From contig NZ_LBDA02000054.1 in NCBI RefSeq assembly GCF_000980885.2, positions 1 through 64,000 of the forward strand: a stretch of DNA of 64,000 bases. Reading direction: 5' to 3'. A model generated the notes under the pieces. It was not told the origin of the DNA. It was given only the letters and a program-made list of their open reading frames with translations, and did no database searches. The position numbers and the translations under genes are program-made. Every line of letters begins with the position of its first letter. Positions within the stretch are counted from its first letter, which is position 1. This document shows, piece after piece, positions 35,521 through 43,310 of this stretch. This DNA is from Streptomyces malaysiense. GTDB lineage: Bacteria > Actinomycetota > Actinomycetes > Streptomycetales > Streptomycetaceae.

Positions 35521-35557
35521 GTTACTTGCGGTAACCCGAGTCTGTTACCGGCGGGTA
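35521..35557. promoter_or_regulatory. overlapping palindromic operator between acyl-CoA dehydrogenase and TetR genes
   Basis: Three inverted repeats share half-sites: GTTAC-TTGCG-GTAAC (35521-35535), GGTAAC-CCGAGTCT-GTTACC (35530-35549) and TACC-GGCG-GGTA (about 35546-35557). They lie 26-62 bp upstream of the dehydrogenase ATG, within the 171-bp divergent region. This is the expected layout for cooperative TetR binding and mutual repression of both genes. Confidence 0.7.
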
Positions 35558-35666
35558 GAAAAAGTCAACCTGCACTGACTCCTCGGCATCCCGTTCGATG
35601 TCAGCGGCCCGGTCAGTGTTAGTTTGCGCAGGCGTCACCGAATCAACACGGGCGGGGAGAGCACTC

Positions 35667-36311
35667 ATGGACACCAGACAGCGGACCGATCAGCAGCGGT
35701 CCGCCTACCGCCGACGGCGCGAGTTGCTGGAGGCCGCCGACCGGGTGGTGCTCCGGGACGGCCCGCAGGCGTCGATGAACGCGATCGCCGCCGAGGCGGG
35801 GATCACCAAGCCCATCCTCTACCGGCACTTCGGCGACAAGGGCGGGCTCTACGCCGCGCTCGCCAAGCGGCACACCGACGCCCTGCTGTCCTCCCTGCGG
35901 GCCGCGCTCGACGCCCCCGCGGACCGGCGCGAGCGGGTGGAGTCCACGCTGGACACCTACCTCGCCGCCATCGAGGCCCGGCCCCAGGTCTACCGGTTCC
36001 TGATGCATCCCTCCGAGGGCAGCGCCGGCTCCGACCAGGGCTTCGACGTCGGCAAGCACAGCGCCCCGCTGCTGCGCCGGATGGGCGAGGAGCTGGCCCA
36101 GGTCATCGAGGAGCGGGTGGACCTCGGTCCCGACAGCCAGCGGCTCGCCCGGGTCTGGGGACACGGGATCGTCGGGATGATGCACGCGGCCGGCGACTGG
36201 TGGCTCGGCGAACGCCCCTGCTCCCGCGCCGAGTTGGTGCGCTCCCTCGCGGACCTGCTGTGGGGGCGGCTGGCGGCCGCCGGGGACCGGGTGGGCGGCC
36301 CGGGGTTCTGA
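35667..36311 (+). CDS. TetR family transcriptional regulator
   Basis: 214 residues from ATG 35667 (DTRQRTDQQRSAYRRRRELL). The N-terminal HTH is canonical: LLEAADRVVLRDGPQASMNA, IAAEAGITKPILYRHFGDKG, LYAALA. The C-terminal ligand domain with YLAAIEARPQVYRFLM and VWGHGIVGMMHAAGDWWL is of the fatty-acyl/lipid-regulator kind. It is divergent from an acyl-CoA dehydrogenase with the operator between them, so an acyl-CoA inducer is likely. An upstream GTG at 35598 adds residues outside the family pattern. Confidence 0.92.
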   Translation: MDTRQRTDQQRSAYRRRRELLEAADRVVLRDGPQASMNAIAAEAGITKPILYRHFGDKGGLYAALAKRHTDALLSSLRAALDAPADRRERVESTLDTYLAAIEARPQVYRFLMHPSEGSAGSDQGFDVGKHSAPLLRRMGEELAQVIEERVDLGPDSQRLARVWGHGIVGMMHAAGDWWLGERPCSRAELVRSLADLLWGRLAAAGDRVGGPGF

Positions 36312-36378
36312 GCGACCGGATCCGGGCCACCGGGTCACGGGTTCCCGGAAGGGCCACCGGTTCCGGGTCCCGCGAGGT

Positions 36379-36918
36379 TCACCGGCCCCAGGAGGCCCGC
36401 CCGATCCGCCGCTCCAGCCTCCTCTTGCGCCACCCCGTCACACGGTCCGCGTACACCTGGCCCTCCAGGTGGTCGCACTCGTGCTGGAGGCAGCGCGCGA
36501 AGAAGCCCGTGCCATGGACGGTGACGGGCTCGCCGGTGACCGTGAGCCCCTCGACCACCGCGTGGTCGTACCGCTCCGTGCCCGCCTCCAGGCCCGGCAG
36601 GGACAGGCAGCCCTCGGGGCCCCGCAGCACGATCCCGTCCGCCGCCACCAGGCGGGGATTCACCACATGCCCGAGATGCCGGACATCGTCGTCGTCCGGG
36701 CAGTCGTAGACGAACACCCGCAGCGGCACCCCGATCTGATTCGCGGCCAGGCCCACCCCCTGGGCCGCGTACATCGTGGCGAACAGGTCCTCCACGAGTG
36801 CCGCCAGGTCGGGGCCGAAGTCGGTGACGTCCCCGCAGTGTTCGCGCAGCCGGGGGTCGCCGAGCAGGGTGAGAGGCCGGACGCGCCCGTGGACGCCCGG
36901 AATGGAACCGTGTCGCAT
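36379..36918 (-). CDS. def: peptide deformylase
   Basis: 179 residues. All three motifs are intact: GVGLAANQIG (54-63), EGCLSLPG with metal ligand C104, and QHECDHLEG with H146, E147 and H150. It removes the formyl group from nascent proteins. Conserved Lys/Arg residues stand at the C-terminus (GWRKRRLERRIGRASWGR), which could contact the ribosome. Convergent with the TetR gene and divergent from murT across 153 bp. Streptomyces usually have several deformylases; this is one of them. Confidence 0.95.
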   Translation of the reverse strand: MRHGSIPGVHGRVRPLTLLGDPRLREHCGDVTDFGPDLAALVEDLFATMYAAQGVGLAANQIGVPLRVFVYDCPDDDDVRHLGHVVNPRLVAADGIVLRGPEGCLSLPGLEAGTERYDHAVVEGLTVTGEPVTVHGTGFFARCLQHECDHLEGQVYADRVTGWRKRRLERRIGRASWGR

Positions 36919-37071
36919 GGCGGCAAGGGTACGGTTCGTTCAGCTCATGCCCGCCGCAGCGGATGCGGACCGGGATTCGGGTGTGCGAATGGATCTCGAT
37001 AGGCTGAGGGTTCACACCACGTTGCCGGATGGCCCCAGGCGCGGCGCGTACGCAAGGAGGATCGAGAACTG

Positions 37072-38310
37072 ATGGCAGGCAACTCGGACCCGCTCACGCC
37101 GCGGGCCAAGCTGGCCGTGACCGCGGGCAAGGCGGTCGCGGCGGCATCACGGGCCGCCGGACGGGGCAGCGGGTCGGTGATCGGCGGCAAGATCGCGCTG
37201 AGACTCGACCCCGACCTCCTGGCCCGGCTGGCCCAGAACCTGGACGTCATCCTGGTGTCCGCCACCAACGGCAAGACCACCACGACCCGGCTCATCGCGG
37301 AGGCGCTGCGCGCCGCGGGCCCGGTCGTGTCGAACGCGCTCGGCGCCAACATGCCGGCCGGGATCACCTCCGCCCTCGCGGGCGGCTCGGAAGCCAAGTT
37401 CGGCGTCATAGAGGTCGACGAGAAGTACCTGGCCGGAGTGGCCCGGGACACCGACCCGAAGTGCATCGCGCTGCTGAACCTCTCCCGCGACCAGCTCGAC
37501 CGCGCTGCCGAGACCCGGATGCTCGCCGAGAACTGGCGCGAGGGCCTGGCCGGCTCCAAGGCGGTCGTCATCGCCAACTGCGACGACCCGCTGGTCGTGT
37601 GGGCCGCCTCCTCGTCCCCGAACGTGGTCTGGGTCGCGGCCGGGCAGATGTGGAAGGACGACGCCTGGTCCTGCCCGTCCTGCGGTGGCGTGATGCAGCG
37701 CCCCGGCGAGGACTGGTTCTGCGGCGAGTGCGGCTTCCGCCGGCCCACGCCCACCTGGGCGCTGTCCGGGGACCACGTCCTCGACCCGCACGGCTCCGCC
37801 TGGCCGATCCATCTCCAGCTGCCGGGCCGCGCCAACAAGGCCAACGCGGCCAGCTCCGCGGCCGTCGCCGCCGTCTTCGGGGTGCCGCCGCAGGTCGCCC
37901 TGGAGCGGATGTACCAGGTGCAGGCGGTGGCCGGCCGGTACGACGTCGTGCAGTTCCAGAACCGCGACCTGCGCCTGCTGCTGGCCAAGAACCCGGCCGG
38001 CTGGCTGGAGACCTTCTCGCTGATCGACCCGCCGCCCGCCCCGGTGATCCTGTCCGTGAACGCCCGCGGGGCCGACGGCACCGACACCTCCTGGCTGTGG
38101 GACGTCGACTACACCCGGCTCACCGGTCACCCGATCTTCGTGCTCGGCGACCGCAAGCTGGACCTCGCGGTACGCCTGGAGGTCGCGGGCCAGCACTTCC
38201 AGGTCTGCGAGAACCTCGACCAGGCCGTGCAGCTGTGCCCGCCCGGCCGGATCGAGGTCATCGCGAACTACACCGCGTTCCAGGACCTGCGCCGCCGCGT
38301 CGGCAACTGA
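37072..38310 (+). CDS. murT: lipid II isoglutaminyl synthase, MurT subunit
   Basis: 412 residues. Mur-ligase ATP site ATNGKTTTTRL (64-74), then VIEVDEKYLAGVARD and NLSRDQLDRAAETRM. A four-cysteine zinc ribbon (C201, C204, C217, C220), characteristic of MurT, follows. The C-terminal DUF1727 domain ends in EVIANYTAFQDLRRRVG. With GatD it amidates the alpha-carboxyl of D-Glu in lipid II. AAGGAGG precedes the ATG; gatD starts 20 bp after the stop. Confidence 0.95.
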   Translation: MAGNSDPLTPRAKLAVTAGKAVAAASRAAGRGSGSVIGGKIALRLDPDLLARLAQNLDVILVSATNGKTTTTRLIAEALRAAGPVVSNALGANMPAGITSALAGGSEAKFGVIEVDEKYLAGVARDTDPKCIALLNLSRDQLDRAAETRMLAENWREGLAGSKAVVIANCDDPLVVWAASSSPNVVWVAAGQMWKDDAWSCPSCGGVMQRPGEDWFCGECGFRRPTPTWALSGDHVLDPHGSAWPIHLQLPGRANKANAASSAAVAAVFGVPPQVALERMYQVQAVAGRYDVVQFQNRDLRLLLAKNPAGWLETFSLIDPPPAPVILSVNARGADGTDTSWLWDVDYTRLTGHPIFVLGDRKLDLAVRLEVAGQHFQVCENLDQAVQLCPPGRIEVIANYTAFQDLRRRVGN

Positions 38311-38330
38311 TCTTCGAAGGGGATCACCTC

Positions 38331-39059
38331 ATGAGCGACAACCAACTGCGGCTGGTGTGGATCTACCCGGACCTGCTGAGCACCTACGGCGATCAGGGCA
38401 ACGCCCTCGTCGTCGAGCGCCGGGCCCGGCAGCGCGGCCTGGACGTGGCCCGGCTCGACGTGCGCAGCGACCAGCCGATCCCGACCTCCGGCGACATCTA
38501 CCTGATCGGCGGCGGCGAGGACCGTCCGCAGCGGCTCGCGGCCGAGCGGCTGCGCCGTGACGGGCACCTCCAGCGGGCGGTGCAGAACGGCGCCATCGTG
38601 TTCTCCGTGTGCGCCGGCTACCAGATCCTCGGCCACGAGTTCATCAACGACCTCGGCCAGCGCGAGCCGGGCCTCGGCCTGCTCGACGTGGTCTCGGTGC
38701 GCGGCGACGGCGAGCGGTGCGTCGGCGACGTGCTCGGCGACATCGACCCGCAGCTCGGCCTGCCCCCGCTGACCGGCTTCGAGAACCACCAGGGCGTCAC
38801 CCACCTGGGCCCGACCGCCCGCCCCTTCGCCCGCACCAAGATCGGCCGGGGCAACGGCACCGGGGACGGCACGGAGGGCGCGTACAACGGCACCGTCTTC
38901 GGCACGTACATGCACGGACCGGTCCTCGCCCGCAACCCGCTGATCGCCGACCTGCTGCTGAAGCTGGCGCTCGACGTCAACGCGCTGCCGCCGATCGACG
39001 ACCGCTGGTACGACGCCCTGCGCGAGGAGCGCATCGCGGCGGCGCAGCAGCCGGCCTAG
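38331..39059 (+). CDS. gatD: lipid II isoglutaminyl synthase, glutamine amidotransferase subunit GatD
   Basis: 242 residues. A class I (CobB/CobQ-like) glutaminase fold: LVWIYPDLLSTYGDQGN at the start, nucleophile C94 in VFSVCAGYQILG, catalytic H195 in GTYMHGPVLARNP. C94 coincides with the numbering of S. aureus GatD. It supplies ammonia to MurT. Followed by a strong hairpin terminator, so murT-gatD looks like a two-gene operon. Confidence 0.96.
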   Translation: MSDNQLRLVWIYPDLLSTYGDQGNALVVERRARQRGLDVARLDVRSDQPIPTSGDIYLIGGGEDRPQRLAAERLRRDGHLQRAVQNGAIVFSVCAGYQILGHEFINDLGQREPGLGLLDVVSVRGDGERCVGDVLGDIDPQLGLPPLTGFENHQGVTHLGPTARPFARTKIGRGNGTGDGTEGAYNGTVFGTYMHGPVLARNPLIADLLLKLALDVNALPPIDDRWYDALREERIAAAQQPA

Positions 39060-39076
39060 GCACACGTCGCGCAGGA

Positions 39077-39124
39077 GCCCGGTGCTCGCACAGCCGTACG
39101 CGCGCGGCTGTGCGAGCACCGGGC
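39077..39124 (+). terminator. 20-bp perfect hairpin terminator after gatD
   Basis: GCCCGGTGCTCGCACAGCCG (39077-39096) is perfectly complementary to 39105-39124 with an 8-base loop TACGCGCG. It begins 17 bp after the gatD stop. Stems of this length without a T-tract are typical of GC-rich actinobacterial terminators. Confidence 0.85.
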
Positions 39125-39166
39125 TTCGGTGCGGTGAGCACCGGGCTTCGGTGCGGTGAGCACCGG
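39114..39166 (+). repeat. 22-bp tandem repeat following the gatD terminator
   Basis: A 22-bp unit beginning GAGCACCGGGCTTCGGTGCG occurs at 39114-39135 and 39136-39157, and a third partial copy starts at 39158. The first copy shares its 5' end with the right arm of the terminator. Each unit can fold by itself as GCACCG-GGCTT-CGGTGC, giving a row of small hairpins. It probably arose by duplication of the terminator arm. Confidence 0.8.
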
Positions 39167-39373
39167 CGCGAGCCCCGTGTCAGGGCCTTCTCAGCGGGTT
39201 CCGGCACTCTCGTGGCGGGCCCGCCTGACGGCTTGTCCGCTCATCTGGGCGGGCGCGTCCAGCAGGCGGACGCCCGCTACGGAGCCACCCCCTCACGCCG
39301 GTAGGGTGGCCGGGAATCCGCCGGACGACGTGGTCCGGTCTCCCGGCCCACGTTCGAGAAGGTAATTCGGGCT

Positions 39374-40399
39374 ATGCGCATTGGTGTCCTCACGTCCGGC
39401 GGCGACTGCCCCGGCCTGAACGCCGTCATCCGGTCCGTCGTGCACCGTGCGGTCGCCGACCACGGCGACGAGGTCATCGGTTTCCGGGACGGCTGGAAGG
39501 GCCTCCTGGAGTGCGACTCCGTGAAGCTCGACCTCGACGCCGTCGGCGGCATCCTGGCCCGCGGCGGCACCATCCTCGGCTCCTCCCGGGTCCGCCCCGA
39601 GCACCTGCGCGACGGCGTCGAGCGGGCCAGGGGGCACGTCGCGGAGCTGGGTCTGGACGCGATCATCCCGATCGGCGGCGAGGGCACCCTCAAGGCGGCC
39701 CGGCTGCTGTCGGACAACGGGCTGCCCATCGTGGGCGTGCCCAAGACGATCGACAATGACATCGCTGTCACCGATGTCACCTTCGGCTTCGACACCGCCG
39801 TGACCGTGGCGACCGAGGCCCTGGACCGGCTGAAGACCACCGCCGAGTCCCACCAGCGGGTGCTGATCGTGGAGGTCATGGGCCGGCACACCGGCTGGAT
39901 CGCCCTGCACTCCGGCATGGCGGCCGGCGCCCACGCCGTCGTCGTACCGGAACGGCCCTTCGACATCGAGGAGTTGACCCGGAAGGTCGGCGCGCGGTTC
40001 GCGGCGGGCAAGCGGTTCGCCATCGTGGTCGCCGCCGAGGGCGCCAAGCCGCGCGCCGGTTCCATGGAGTTCGACGAGGGCGGCAAGGACGTCTACGGCC
40101 ACGAGCGCTTCGCCGGCATCGCCCGCCAGCTCTCCGTCGAGCTGGAGCAGCGCCTCGGCAAGGAGGCCCGGCCGGTCATCCTCGGGCATGTGCAGCGCGG
40201 CGGCACGCCGACCGCCTACGACAGGGTGCTGGCCACCCGCTTCGGCTGGCACGCCGTGGAGGCGGTGCACCGGGGCGAGTTCGGGATGATGACGGCGCTG
40301 CGCGGCACCGACATCGTGATGGTGTCGCTGGCCGAGGCAGTGGAGACGCTGAAGACGGTCCCGGTCGAGCGGTACGACGAGGCGGAGTGCGTGCTTTAG
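39374..40399 (+). CDS. pfkA: 6-phosphofructokinase
   Basis: 341 residues. RIGVLTSGGDCPGLNAVIR, GGEGT at 101-105, VPKTIDNDI around K124, and catalytic-loop and substrate motifs EVMGRHTGWIALHSG and GHVQRGGTPTAYDR are intact. G104 is the ATP-type residue (pyrophosphate enzymes have Asp there), whereas K124 is shared with pyrophosphate enzymes and many actinobacterial ATP enzymes. It phosphorylates fructose 6-phosphate in glycolysis, most likely with ATP. Own promoter expected after the terminator upstream. Confidence 0.95.
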   Translation: MRIGVLTSGGDCPGLNAVIRSVVHRAVADHGDEVIGFRDGWKGLLECDSVKLDLDAVGGILARGGTILGSSRVRPEHLRDGVERARGHVAELGLDAIIPIGGEGTLKAARLLSDNGLPIVGVPKTIDNDIAVTDVTFGFDTAVTVATEALDRLKTTAESHQRVLIVEVMGRHTGWIALHSGMAAGAHAVVVPERPFDIEELTRKVGARFAAGKRFAIVVAAEGAKPRAGSMEFDEGGKDVYGHERFAGIARQLSVELEQRLGKEARPVILGHVQRGGTPTAYDRVLATRFGWHAVEAVHRGEFGMMTALRGTDIVMVSLAEAVETLKTVPVERYDEAECVL

Positions 40400-40503
40400 T
40401 TCGCCCCTGGACTACGCGCCCCCGGTCGTCGGCATGATCGGGGGCGGTCCTACTCTTATGGGCGGACAGAAACGTACAACCCCCATGAATCAGGAGCCGC
40501 CGC

Positions 40504-41472
40504 ATGGGTCACATGGGACACATGGATCACAGCGGGCACGGCATGGTGATGAATCTGCCGCCGTTCACGCTGGGGCGGGGGCTCGAGTTCTCGGCCGAGC
40601 CCTTCTTCCTGATCACCTGCCTGCTCGGGCTGGGCCTGTACGCGTGGGGGGTCGTACGGCTGCGCCGGCGCGGTGACGCGTGGCCGGCGGCCCGCACCTT
40701 CTCGTACGTCGTCGGTGTGCTGACCATCATGCTGGTGATGTGCACCAAGCTGAACGACTACGGGATGGTCATGTTCAGCGTGCACATGGTGCAGCACATG
40801 ATCATCAGCATGCTGTCGCCGATCCTGGTCGTGCTCGGCGCCCCGGTCACCCTGGCGCTGCGCGCGCTGCCCACCGCGGGCCGGGGCCGCAAGGGGCCGC
40901 GCGAACTGCTGCTGATGCTGCTGCACAGCCGCTACATGCGGGTCATCACCCACCCGCTCTTCACCATCCCGATGTTCATCGCGAGCCTGTACGGGCTCTA
41001 CTTCACCCCGCTGTTCGACTTCCTGATGGGCTCCAGGACCGGGCACATCGCGATGATGGTGCACTTCCTCGCGGTCGGTGTCGTCTTCTTCTGGCCGATC
41101 ATCGGCGTGGACCCGGGCCCGCACCGGCCGGGTCATCTGATGCGGATGCTGGAGCTGTTCGCGGGCATGCCGTTCCACGCGTTCTTCGGCATCGCGCTGA
41201 TGATGGCGTCGACGCCGTTGGTGGGCACCTACCTGCACCCGCCCGCCTCGCTCGGCATCGACGCCCTCTCCGACCAGAACTCGGCAGGCGGCATCGCCTG
41301 GGCGTTCAGCGAGGTCCCGTCCGTGCTGGTGCTGATCGCGCTGCTGTTCCAGTGGTACGGCTCCGAGCAGCGCCAGGCCAAGCGCAAGGACCGGCAGGCG
41401 GACCGGGACGGTGACAAGGAGCTGGCGGACTACAACGCGTACCTGGCGTCCCTGAACGCTCGCCAGGGCTGA
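40504..41472 (+). CDS. cytochrome c oxidase assembly protein (caa3 CtaG family)
   Basis: 322 residues, integral membrane. His/Met-rich start MGHMGHMDHSGHGMVMN, which could bind copper, is followed by about seven membrane helices, including PFFLITCLLGLGLYAWGVV, FSVHMVQHMIISMLSPILVV and HFLAVGVVFFWPIIGVDPG. The charged C-terminus is cytoplasmic. This family helps assemble copper in heme-copper oxidases or forms copper-handling membrane proteins. CAGGAG precedes ATG 40504. Confidence 0.88.
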   Translation: MGHMGHMDHSGHGMVMNLPPFTLGRGLEFSAEPFFLITCLLGLGLYAWGVVRLRRRGDAWPAARTFSYVVGVLTIMLVMCTKLNDYGMVMFSVHMVQHMIISMLSPILVVLGAPVTLALRALPTAGRGRKGPRELLLMLLHSRYMRVITHPLFTIPMFIASLYGLYFTPLFDFLMGSRTGHIAMMVHFLAVGVVFFWPIIGVDPGPHRPGHLMRMLELFAGMPFHAFFGIALMMASTPLVGTYLHPPASLGIDALSDQNSAGGIAWAFSEVPSVLVLIALLFQWYGSEQRQAKRKDRQADRDGDKELADYNAYLASLNARQG

Positions 41473-41576
41473 GCCCCGGCCGCCCGCGGGCGCCGGGTCC
41501 GGGTCGCCCCCGGGGTATCCCCTGCGGGCCGCCGCCGGGGCACCATGGTCGGACGGACCAGGAGGAGGGTCTCGCG

Positions 41577-41792
41577 ATGACCGGTTCCAGCCACGGCTCC
41601 ACCCACGGCTCCACGCAGGGTTCCCCGCACGGCTCCGTCCACGGCCCCACGAAGGCGATGGGCGCGCTCACGGTCGGCACCCTGGTCGCCGTGACCGCCT
41701 ACACCGTCGCGCTCGGCGGCGACGGCCGGCTGTGGTTCGGCTGGGTGGTGCTGGGGCTGCTGACCCTCGCCATGGCCGTCACCCAGTCGTAG
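41577..41792 (+). CDS. small His/Ser-rich membrane protein, 71 aa
   Basis: Starts at ATG 41577 after AGGAGGGT. Residues 1-26 repeat S-H-G-S-T-H-G-S-T style units (HG five times), then two membrane helices: AMGALTVGTLVAVTAYTVAL and LWFGWVVLGLLTLAMAVTQ. It follows the CtaG-like gene, whose own start is also His-rich, so a shared role in copper or oxidase biology is possible. No named family is known to me. Confidence 0.75.
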   Translation: MTGSSHGSTHGSTQGSPHGSVHGPTKAMGALTVGTLVAVTAYTVALGGDGRLWFGWVVLGLLTLAMAVTQS

Positions 41793-41825
41793 CCGCCCCC
41801 GGCGCCCCGGACGCTCCTGGCCGAT

Positions 41826-41831
41826 TACATT
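41826..41831 (+). promoter_or_regulatory. -10 element of the Lrp/AsnC gene, probably leaderless
   Basis: TACATT ends 6 bp before ATG 41838 and no ribosome site intervenes. This places the transcript start at or next to the start codon, so the message is probably leaderless. Confidence 0.5.
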
Positions 41832-41837
41832 GCCCGC

Positions 41838-42323
41838 ATGAGCAGCAGGACCGCGTCCTTCGACGAACTCGACCGCAAGATCATCACCGCGCTGATGGCG
41901 AACGCCAGGACCAGCTTCGCCGAGATCGGCGCCGTGATCGGGCTGTCCGCCACGGCGGTCAAGCGGCGCGTGGACCGGCTGCGCGAGACCGGGGTGATCA
42001 CCGGGTTCACGGCGACGGTGGAGCCCTCCGCCCTCGGCTGGCGCACGGAGGCGTACGTCGAGGTCTACTGCGAGGGCGCGGCCCCGCCCCGGCGGCTCGC
42101 GGAGGTCGTCCGCAACCATCCGGAGATCACCGCGGCCATGACGGTGACCGGCGGCGCGGACGCGCTGCTGCACGTGCGGGCGCGGGACGTGGAGCACTTC
42201 GAGGAGGTGCTGGAGCGGATCCGCACCGTGCCCTTCATCCGGAAGACGATCAGCGTGATGGTGCTCTCCCACCTCATCCCCGACAGTCCGGAGGCGGGTG
42301 CCACCCAGGCGGCCCCCGAATGA
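41838..42323 (+). CDS. Lrp/AsnC family transcriptional regulator
   Basis: 161 residues. HTH: ELDRKIITALMANARTSFAE, IGAVIGLSATAVKRRVDRLR. The RAM/ligand domain follows (EAYVEVYCEGAAPPRRLAEV, VTGGADALLHVRARDVEHFE). It lies upstream of the dimethylargininase and ornithine aminotransferase genes, separated by a 177-bp control region, and likely regulates them in response to arginine or ornithine. That target is inference from position. Confidence 0.92.
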   Translation: MSSRTASFDELDRKIITALMANARTSFAEIGAVIGLSATAVKRRVDRLRETGVITGFTATVEPSALGWRTEAYVEVYCEGAAPPRRLAEVVRNHPEITAAMTVTGGADALLHVRARDVEHFEEVLERIRTVPFIRKTISVMVLSHLIPDSPEAGATQAAPE

Positions 42324-42426
42324 CGCGGAGACGAACCCCGGAGGGAGATCGCAAGTATGCGCACCAGGCCTGCGTGACCGAGCCGGACAACGCAGCGATG
42401 TTGCAGGTCCACGCAGCTTTTTGCAC

Positions 42427-42456
42427 TTGTCGCGCGTCCTCGTTCCTTCCTACGGT
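42427..42456 (+). promoter_or_regulatory. candidate promoter of the dimethylargininase-rocD operon
   Basis: TTGTCG (42427-42432), an 18-bp spacer and TACGGT (42451-42456) form a good vegetative-type pair 45 bp before the GTG start. Just upstream, T-rich TGCAGGTCCACGCAGCTTTT could hold Lrp-type binding sites. Confidence 0.5.
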
Positions 42457-42500
42457 GGAACCACCCAACAGTGACAGACGGAAACCGGAGGGAACCCTCT

Positions 42501-43310
42501 GTGTCCGAAAGCCGTGAATCGCGCCCCCGGCGCTTCCTCGTCTGTGAACCCAGACACTTCGCGGTGCAGTACGCGATCAACCCCTGGATGAACCCCGACC
42601 GGCCGGTCGACGTGGATCTGGCGCGCGAGCAGTGGCAGGAGCTGATCCGCACCTACCGCGCCCACGGCCATACCGTCGACGCCGTCGAGCCGGTGCCGGG
42701 CCTGCCGGACATGGTGTTCGCGGCCAACGCGGCCTGTGTGGTCGGCGGCCGGGTCTTCGGCTCGCTGTTCCACGCGCCGGAGCGGCGCCCCGAGTCGCTG
42801 CACTACGACACCTGGTTCAAGGCGGCGGGCTACACCGTGTACCGCCCAGAGGCGGTGTCCGAGGGCGAGGGCGACCTGGTGTGGACGGGCCGGTACGTAC
42901 TGGCCGGCACCGGGTTCCGCACCACCCGGGAGGCGCATCGCGAGGCGCAGGAGTTCCTGGGGCACCCGGTGATCGGCCTGACACTGGTGGATCCGTACTT
43001 CTACCATCTGGACACGGCGCTGTTCGTGCTGGACGACGCCAATGTCTGTTACTACCCGGAGGCGTTCTCGCCGGGCAGCCGCGAGGTGCTGCGGCGTCTG
43101 TTCCCGGACGCGGTGGAGGCCACCCGCGAGGACGCGATGTCCTGGGGCCTGAACTCGGTGTCCGACGGCCGGCACGTGTTCATCGCACCCCAGGCGGAGG
43201 CGTTGTCCGAGCGCCTCGCCGACCACGGTTACGTCCCCGTCCCCGTCGACCTGTCGGAGTTCCACAAGGCCGGCGGTGGCATCAAGTGCTGCACCCAGGA
43301 GATCCGCTGA
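42501..43310 (+). CDS. dimethylarginine dimethylaminohydrolase-like (amidinotransferase superfamily)
   Basis: 269 residues from GTG 42501 after GGAGGG. Features of the guanidino-group-modifying fold: PDMVFAANAACVVGGRVFGS, FEGEGD-like SEGEGDLVWTGRYVLAGTG, LDTALFVLDDANVCYYPEAF, and the C-terminal GGGIKCCTQEIR, where C263 or C264 is the nucleophile. The reaction is hydrolysis of dimethylarginine (or a related guanidino compound) to citrulline. The one-base ATG overlap with rocD supports an arginine-catabolic operon. Confidence 0.88.
   Translation: MSESRESRPRRFLVCEPRHFAVQYAINPWMNPDRPVDVDLAREQWQELIRTYRAHGHTVDAVEPVPGLPDMVFAANAACVVGGRVFGSLFHAPERRPESLHYDTWFKAAGYTVYRPEAVSEGEGDLVWTGRYVLAGTGFRTTREAHREAQEFLGHPVIGLTLVDPYFYHLDTALFVLDDANVCYYPEAFSPGSREVLRRLFPDAVEATREDAMSWGLNSVSDGRHVFIAPQAEALSERLADHGYVPVPVDLSEFHKAGGGIKCCTQEIR

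Larger units (their letters stand above)
39060..39373 (+). other. 314-bp gap between gatD and pfkA
   Basis: The left third holds the gatD terminator and tandem repeat. The remaining 200 bp must contain the pfkA promoter; I see no clear -35/-10 pair. No reading frame here has a start with family similarity. Confidence 0.5.

Noticed and set aside
41473..41576. Separate gene between the CtaG-like and small membrane genes
   Set aside because: Only 104 bp of GC-rich sequence with hairpin potential and the AGGAGG of the next gene; no start-stop pair of useful length.
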